Below, in pieces: positions 60,862 through 64,000 of a stretch of DNA of 64,000 nt (position 1 is the stretch's first letter; the number at the start of each line of letters is the position of its first letter). The position numbers and the translations under genes are program-made. The notes beneath the pieces are model-generated. The model was not told the origin of the DNA and did not search any database. It saw nothing but the letters and a program-made list of their open reading frames with translations. The stretch lies in contig JAPXRI010000008.1 in the NCBI GenBank assembly GCA_033813635.1, positions 1 to 64,000 of the forward strand, read 5' to 3'. This DNA comes from JAPXRI01 sp033813635. GTDB taxonomy: Bacteria; Bacillota; Clostridia; Oscillospirales; QAMX01.

Positions 60862-63480
60862 TCAGAATTTGTTCACCCAGCCGCTGAACAGCAGCACCGG
60901 CAGCAGCCACAGGAGGTAGTAGAGCAGCATATTGACCGGGGAGGCGGCCTCTGCCCAGCCTTTATAGGCCATCAGCGCGCCAAGCCCGAGCCCGATGATC
61001 GACGACAGCGCGGAGAAGATCAGCGCGAGCCTTGTCACCGTCTTGTAGCGGTGGCAGGCGACGAGCGATTCGGCGATCGCCTCGCCGCAGCAGCCCCTCG
61101 AGATCAGAACCCCGTCGGCGTCGAGTGTCAGCGACGGGTCGGACATCGAGGTGCGCAGGTCCGCCGGGGGATAGACAAGGTCCGAGGAAGGTATGCCGAA
61201 ACGGTTCTGTATGAACGTTGCGGTCACGTTGAAATCCCGGGAGGCGATGATCGGGCTGTAGCCGTTGTCCTCGAGCAGGGTCATGGCGTAGTCGTTTCTC
61301 GGCATAACCTGGTAGCGGACGGCGTAGATGATCAGGAGCTCGGCGTCCACCGCGCAGAAAACCGCAGTGCGGAGCTTGATGTCCGGCGGTATCTTTATGC
61401 CGCAGCGCTGAATATAGGAGCCGGTCCCCACCATTACATTGTGGCCGTCCACTTCGCCGGATATACCGCCGGAGTCGCTGATGCAGAGGTCCGATACCGG
61501 GCGGATAGGCGCGTAGTTTTCGGCCGCGAGCTTCAGGAAGGGCTTGGCGAGAGAGGTGCAGGCCGCGTCGAGGACGCTGGCCGTCATCGAAATCGCGAAT
61601 TCCTTTTCATCTTGGTCGAGCAGCTTATAGCCGTTTATCGAGATCGCCTCGCCGGGGAAAACATCGCCGTCGGACAATAGGACGAAGGATCTTCCGCCGA
61701 GACGGCTTATCGCCTTGCCGCCGCCGATCAGCACGCCGTTTTTATACATGCGCTTTGATACGGCCGAGAGCGGGAGCGTGGCGGCGAGAAAGAAGCCGAG
61801 CGCCGGGGTGAACGCGGAGGTGACGGACCAGCACCAGAAGAACGGCGCGCCGGTGGGACCGGAAATGCTCGCGTAGAAGGCTAGCGCCAGCGAGGCGACG
61901 ATGATCACCGGGGACAGCCACCGCAGCGTGGACGAGGTGGCGTCGTTTTCTCTCATGCTGTGGAAAAAGCCCTGCAGATTTTCCGAGTTCGCGGCGGCGT
62001 AGATCACGTCGCCGTCGTATTTTTCGGGTAAAACGGTGAGCACCTTGGAATGGGTCAGCCGGTGGGCGCTGCGCAGGGAACGGGAGTAGGATTTATAGCG
62101 TATCCGGTCGCCGAGCATCGAAAACGCGATCGCCAGCGCGGGTAGCACGCAGACCGGGGCGTAGGCGGGATTTCCGGAGGCGTCTGTTATGCACCTGCTG
62201 TCGATGATCGCGAACACGCAGTGCCCGAGGGAGGCGACTGTGGAGCAGAACACCAGGGAGTCGCCGCTGGCCCTGAGCGTAAGCAGGTCGTAGCAGCCCC
62301 CGAAATAGACGTCGTACCCCACGGCGATAACCAGAATAAGCAGGCCCAGCGAGATAAGGGTGTAGGTGAACGGGTTGGCGCTGAAGTTGACGATATCGGG
62401 GACCGCCGCCCCGGCCCCCTTGGCGATGGTTATGTAGACAAGGGGGAGACAGAGCACGAAGGCGATCCAGGTGCGCGCGGTCAGCGACCTTCTCAAGCGT
62501 TCGATCCGTCTCATCATCGTGTAGGGGTTGATCGGCGGTTTTTTAGGCTTTTGCTCCTCCGCGGCCGCCTTTTTCGCCGCTTTGCTTGACGCGCGCTCAA
62601 ACCGCCTGCCCTCGGGCTTGGCGGCGCGCTCGCTGTCCAGCTCGGCCTTAGCGCCGGAGGGGATAGGGATCGGGGCGGTAATCAGTGTCGCGGCTTTTAG
62701 CGAGGAAAGCTTTCTGGAGCGCAGGATTTTCAGATCCGCTTTCCGCTTTGATTTTTCATAGGATATCAGCTGCTTTTTCAGCAGCTTGATTTTTTTCCGC
62801 TTTTTTTCGTATACCCGATCAAACACAGCCAGGTCGATAACAGGACCGTCGTCTGCCGGGGGCGTGACGGAGATCTCCTCGCGTGAGGGTACCGGAGCGT
62901 TGGGCACGGTTTTCGCCGGCGCTTTCTCCGGTTCCGCCGCCGGGGCCTGGGCCCCGTTTTTCCGCGCCGTGTCGAGCGCGTTGATATCTATGAGCCGAGT
63001 GGGCTCCGGCTCCTCGTCTTTTTTCGGCACGGGCGCGCGCTCGGGTTCGGCCTTCGGCGCGGTCGCGGGTTCGGGCTCCGTCTTTGGAGCGGGAGCGGAC
63101 CCGGGCTCCGCCGGGACTGCGGGACCGCGTTCGGGTTCAGTCTTTGGCGCGGAAGGTTCGGGTTTTGCCGGGGCCGCGGGAGTGGGTTTCGGAATCGGAG
63201 CGGAGTTATTCTCCGTCTCCCTGACCGGGGCTGGCTCCGCGGCATTAAGGGGTTTTACGGGCGCCGGCTCCGCGGCGGGCTTTGTTTCCGGCGCGTCGGC
63301 CCGGGGCGCGGCTTTGCCCTGCGCGGCGTTTTTCCCTCCGCTAAATTCGGCGAGAATTGCCTCAAGGGACAAATCCCCGCTTCCGCCCGCGGTCTGCGCG
63401 CCGCTTTTAAGCGGCGCGTCGTCCCCCAAGAGTATTTTTTTATAATCGGAAACAGCATCCGAACTTTTGCGGTTTTTCAT
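60862..63480 (-). CDS. P-type ATPase-like membrane protein lacking catalytic Asp, with Pro-rich N-terminus
   Basis: 872 residues. Residues 50-210 are low complexity, rich in Pro, Ala, Glu and Lys with imperfect P-K-T/A-E-P-E repeats; 220-320 is basic. Eight membrane segments follow, six between 337 and 575 and two at the C-terminus, as in heavy-metal P-type ATPases. G-G-G-K-A-I-S-R-L lies where those enzymes lead into D-K-T-G-T, but the sequence there is L-L-S-D-G-D-V-F (602-608). The T-G-D-N hinge is also missing. It looks like a pseudoenzyme. The remaining actuator-like part H-N-V-M-V-G-T supports the relation. Confidence 0.72.
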   Translation of the reverse strand: MKNRKSSDAVSDYKKILLGDDAPLKSGAQTAGGSGDLSLEAILAEFSGGKNAAQGKAAPRADAPETKPAAEPAPVKPLNAAEPAPVRETENNSAPIPKPTPAAPAKPEPSAPKTEPERGPAVPAEPGSAPAPKTEPEPATAPKAEPERAPVPKKDEEPEPTRLIDINALDTARKNGAQAPAAEPEKAPAKTVPNAPVPSREEISVTPPADDGPVIDLAVFDRVYEKKRKKIKLLKKQLISYEKSKRKADLKILRSRKLSSLKAATLITAPIPIPSGAKAELDSERAAKPEGRRFERASSKAAKKAAAEEQKPKKPPINPYTMMRRIERLRRSLTARTWIAFVLCLPLVYITIAKGAGAAVPDIVNFSANPFTYTLISLGLLILVIAVGYDVYFGGCYDLLTLRASGDSLVFCSTVASLGHCVFAIIDSRCITDASGNPAYAPVCVLPALAIAFSMLGDRIRYKSYSRSLRSAHRLTHSKVLTVLPEKYDGDVIYAAANSENLQGFFHSMRENDATSSTLRWLSPVIIVASLALAFYASISGPTGAPFFWCWSVTSAFTPALGFFLAATLPLSAVSKRMYKNGVLIGGGKAISRLGGRSFVLLSDGDVFPGEAISINGYKLLDQDEKEFAISMTASVLDAACTSLAKPFLKLAAENYAPIRPVSDLCISDSGGISGEVDGHNVMVGTGSYIQRCGIKIPPDIKLRTAVFCAVDAELLIIYAVRYQVMPRNDYAMTLLEDNGYSPIIASRDFNVTATFIQNRFGIPSSDLVYPPADLRTSMSDPSLTLDADGVLISRGCCGEAIAESLVACHRYKTVTRLALIFSALSSIIGLGLGALMAYKGWAEAASPVNMLLYYLLWLLPVLLFSGWVNKF

Positions 63481-63500
63481 CTTTGCGTATCCCCAATTAA

Positions 63501-64000
63501 TTATTCAGAGCGGCATGTGCGCTGTCTCACCGTCTCAAACAGGATAACGGCCGCGGCCGCGGACACATTGAGCGAGTTGATTTTTCCGAGCATTGGTATG
63601 CTGACAATGAAATCGCAGTTTTCCCGTACAAGGCGCGAGAGCCCGGAGCCCTCCGAGCCCATCACAATCGCCGACGGGCCTTTAAAATCGGCGCCGTAGA
63701 GCTGTGTGTCGCCGTCCGCGTCCGCGCCGTACACCCAGAGACCGGCGTCTTTTAGCTCCTTGATAGCTGAGACCACGTTCGCGCAGCGCGCTACGGGGAG
63801 GTGCAGAGCAGCCCCGGCGGAGGCTTTGACGGCCGTGGGCGTGAGGCCGGCGCCCCGCCTGTTCGGGATGATCACGCCGTGGGCTCCGGCGACCTCAGCG
63901 CTCCTTATCACGGCGCCGAGGTTGTAGGGGTCCTCGAGGTGGTCGCACACCACCACGAGGGGCGGCCTGCCGGTGCCTTCGGCGAAATTGAGAATGTCGG
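63501..64000 (-). CDS. 23S rRNA 2'-O-ribose methyltransferase RlmB-like (TrmH/SpoU family), partial
   Basis: The C-terminal 165 residues are visible; the frame stays open through position 64000, so the start lies outside. D-H-x-x-D-P-Y-N-L-G-A-V-I-R-S-A (motif 1), I-V-M-G-S-E-G-S-G-L (motif 2) and I-P-M-L-G-K-I-N-S-L-N-V-S-A-A (motif 3) are the SPOUT knot signatures. RlmB methylates G2251 of 23S rRNA. It lies 20 bases upstream of the P-type-ATPase-like gene. Confidence 0.92.
   Translation of the reverse strand, partial: DILNFAEGTGRPPLVVVCDHLEDPYNLGAVIRSAEVAGAHGVIIPNRRGAGLTPTAVKASAGAALHLPVARCANVVSAIKELKDAGLWVYGADADGDTQLYGADFKGPSAIVMGSEGSGLSRLVRENCDFIVSIPMLGKINSLNVSAAAAVILFETVRQRTCRSE

Overview
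The window reads as chromosomal DNA of an anaerobic, spore-forming member of the Clostridia, most likely Oscillospirales-like. The evidence is a moderately high GC content, Gram-positive ribosome-binding sites, textbook sigma-A promoters (TTGACA-17-TATAAT), a T-box leader before thrS, CotF-type spore coat proteins, a BclB-like exosporium protein, DegV proteins and an ABC-F ATPase. Genus and species cannot be read from the sequence.

Layout. 1-16.5 kb is an accessory region. It holds the end of a membrane-protein gene, a TetR regulator with a divergent esterase, a radical-SAM/zinc-ribbon/DegV operon, a two-ATPase ABC exporter, a GNAT enzyme, an alanine/ornithine-racemase-like enzyme, a TVP38-DegV-response regulator-histidine kinase operon, two further membrane proteins and a TnpV transposon remnant. 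Five promoters in this region share one geometry, GTTT[A/C]-N6-GTTTA-N11-TANNNT. This suggests a regulon controlled by the local two-component system. The region ends where a GrpB gene loses its fused pyrophosphatase domain, next to the transposon remnant.

16.5-30.3 kb carries housekeeping and sporulation genes: GrpB-like, HD hydrolase, a frameshifted conserved gene, nucleotidyltransferase, HAD, RlmA-type methyltransferase, asparagine synthase, an ABC-F ATPase, a 41-codon gene with a consensus promoter and terminator, a BclB-like protein, two small coat proteins, a cold-shock protein, a gene behind a leader peptide and attenuator-like hairpin, and a lysine 2,3-aminomutase paired with an ATP-grasp ligase.

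30.5-54.3 kb is a transporter gene and a broken MerR gene followed by a carbohydrate region. An amino-sugar operon (nucleotidyltransferase, BadF-type kinase, SIS protein, GH84) is followed by a UroD-like protein with a deacetylase, a 722-residue uncharacterised protein, a GH36 alpha-galactosidase, tRNA-Leu(CAG), a GH28-like beta-helix protein, a metallo-beta-lactamase-fold protein, a 941-residue candidate glycosidase, an acetyltransferase and an FAD enzyme. The GH36 gene lies between a functional tRNA-Leu locus and a decayed copy of it that still has the promoter.

54.3-64 kb is core: T-box/thrS, a pseudouridine synthase, an MsmK/UgpC-type sugar-transport ATPase, an EF-G paralogue, a degenerate P-type-ATPase-like membrane protein and the 3' part of an rlmB-like gene. 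No CRISPR array, prophage or rRNA was seen. Positions of short sites were counted by hand and may be off by one base.
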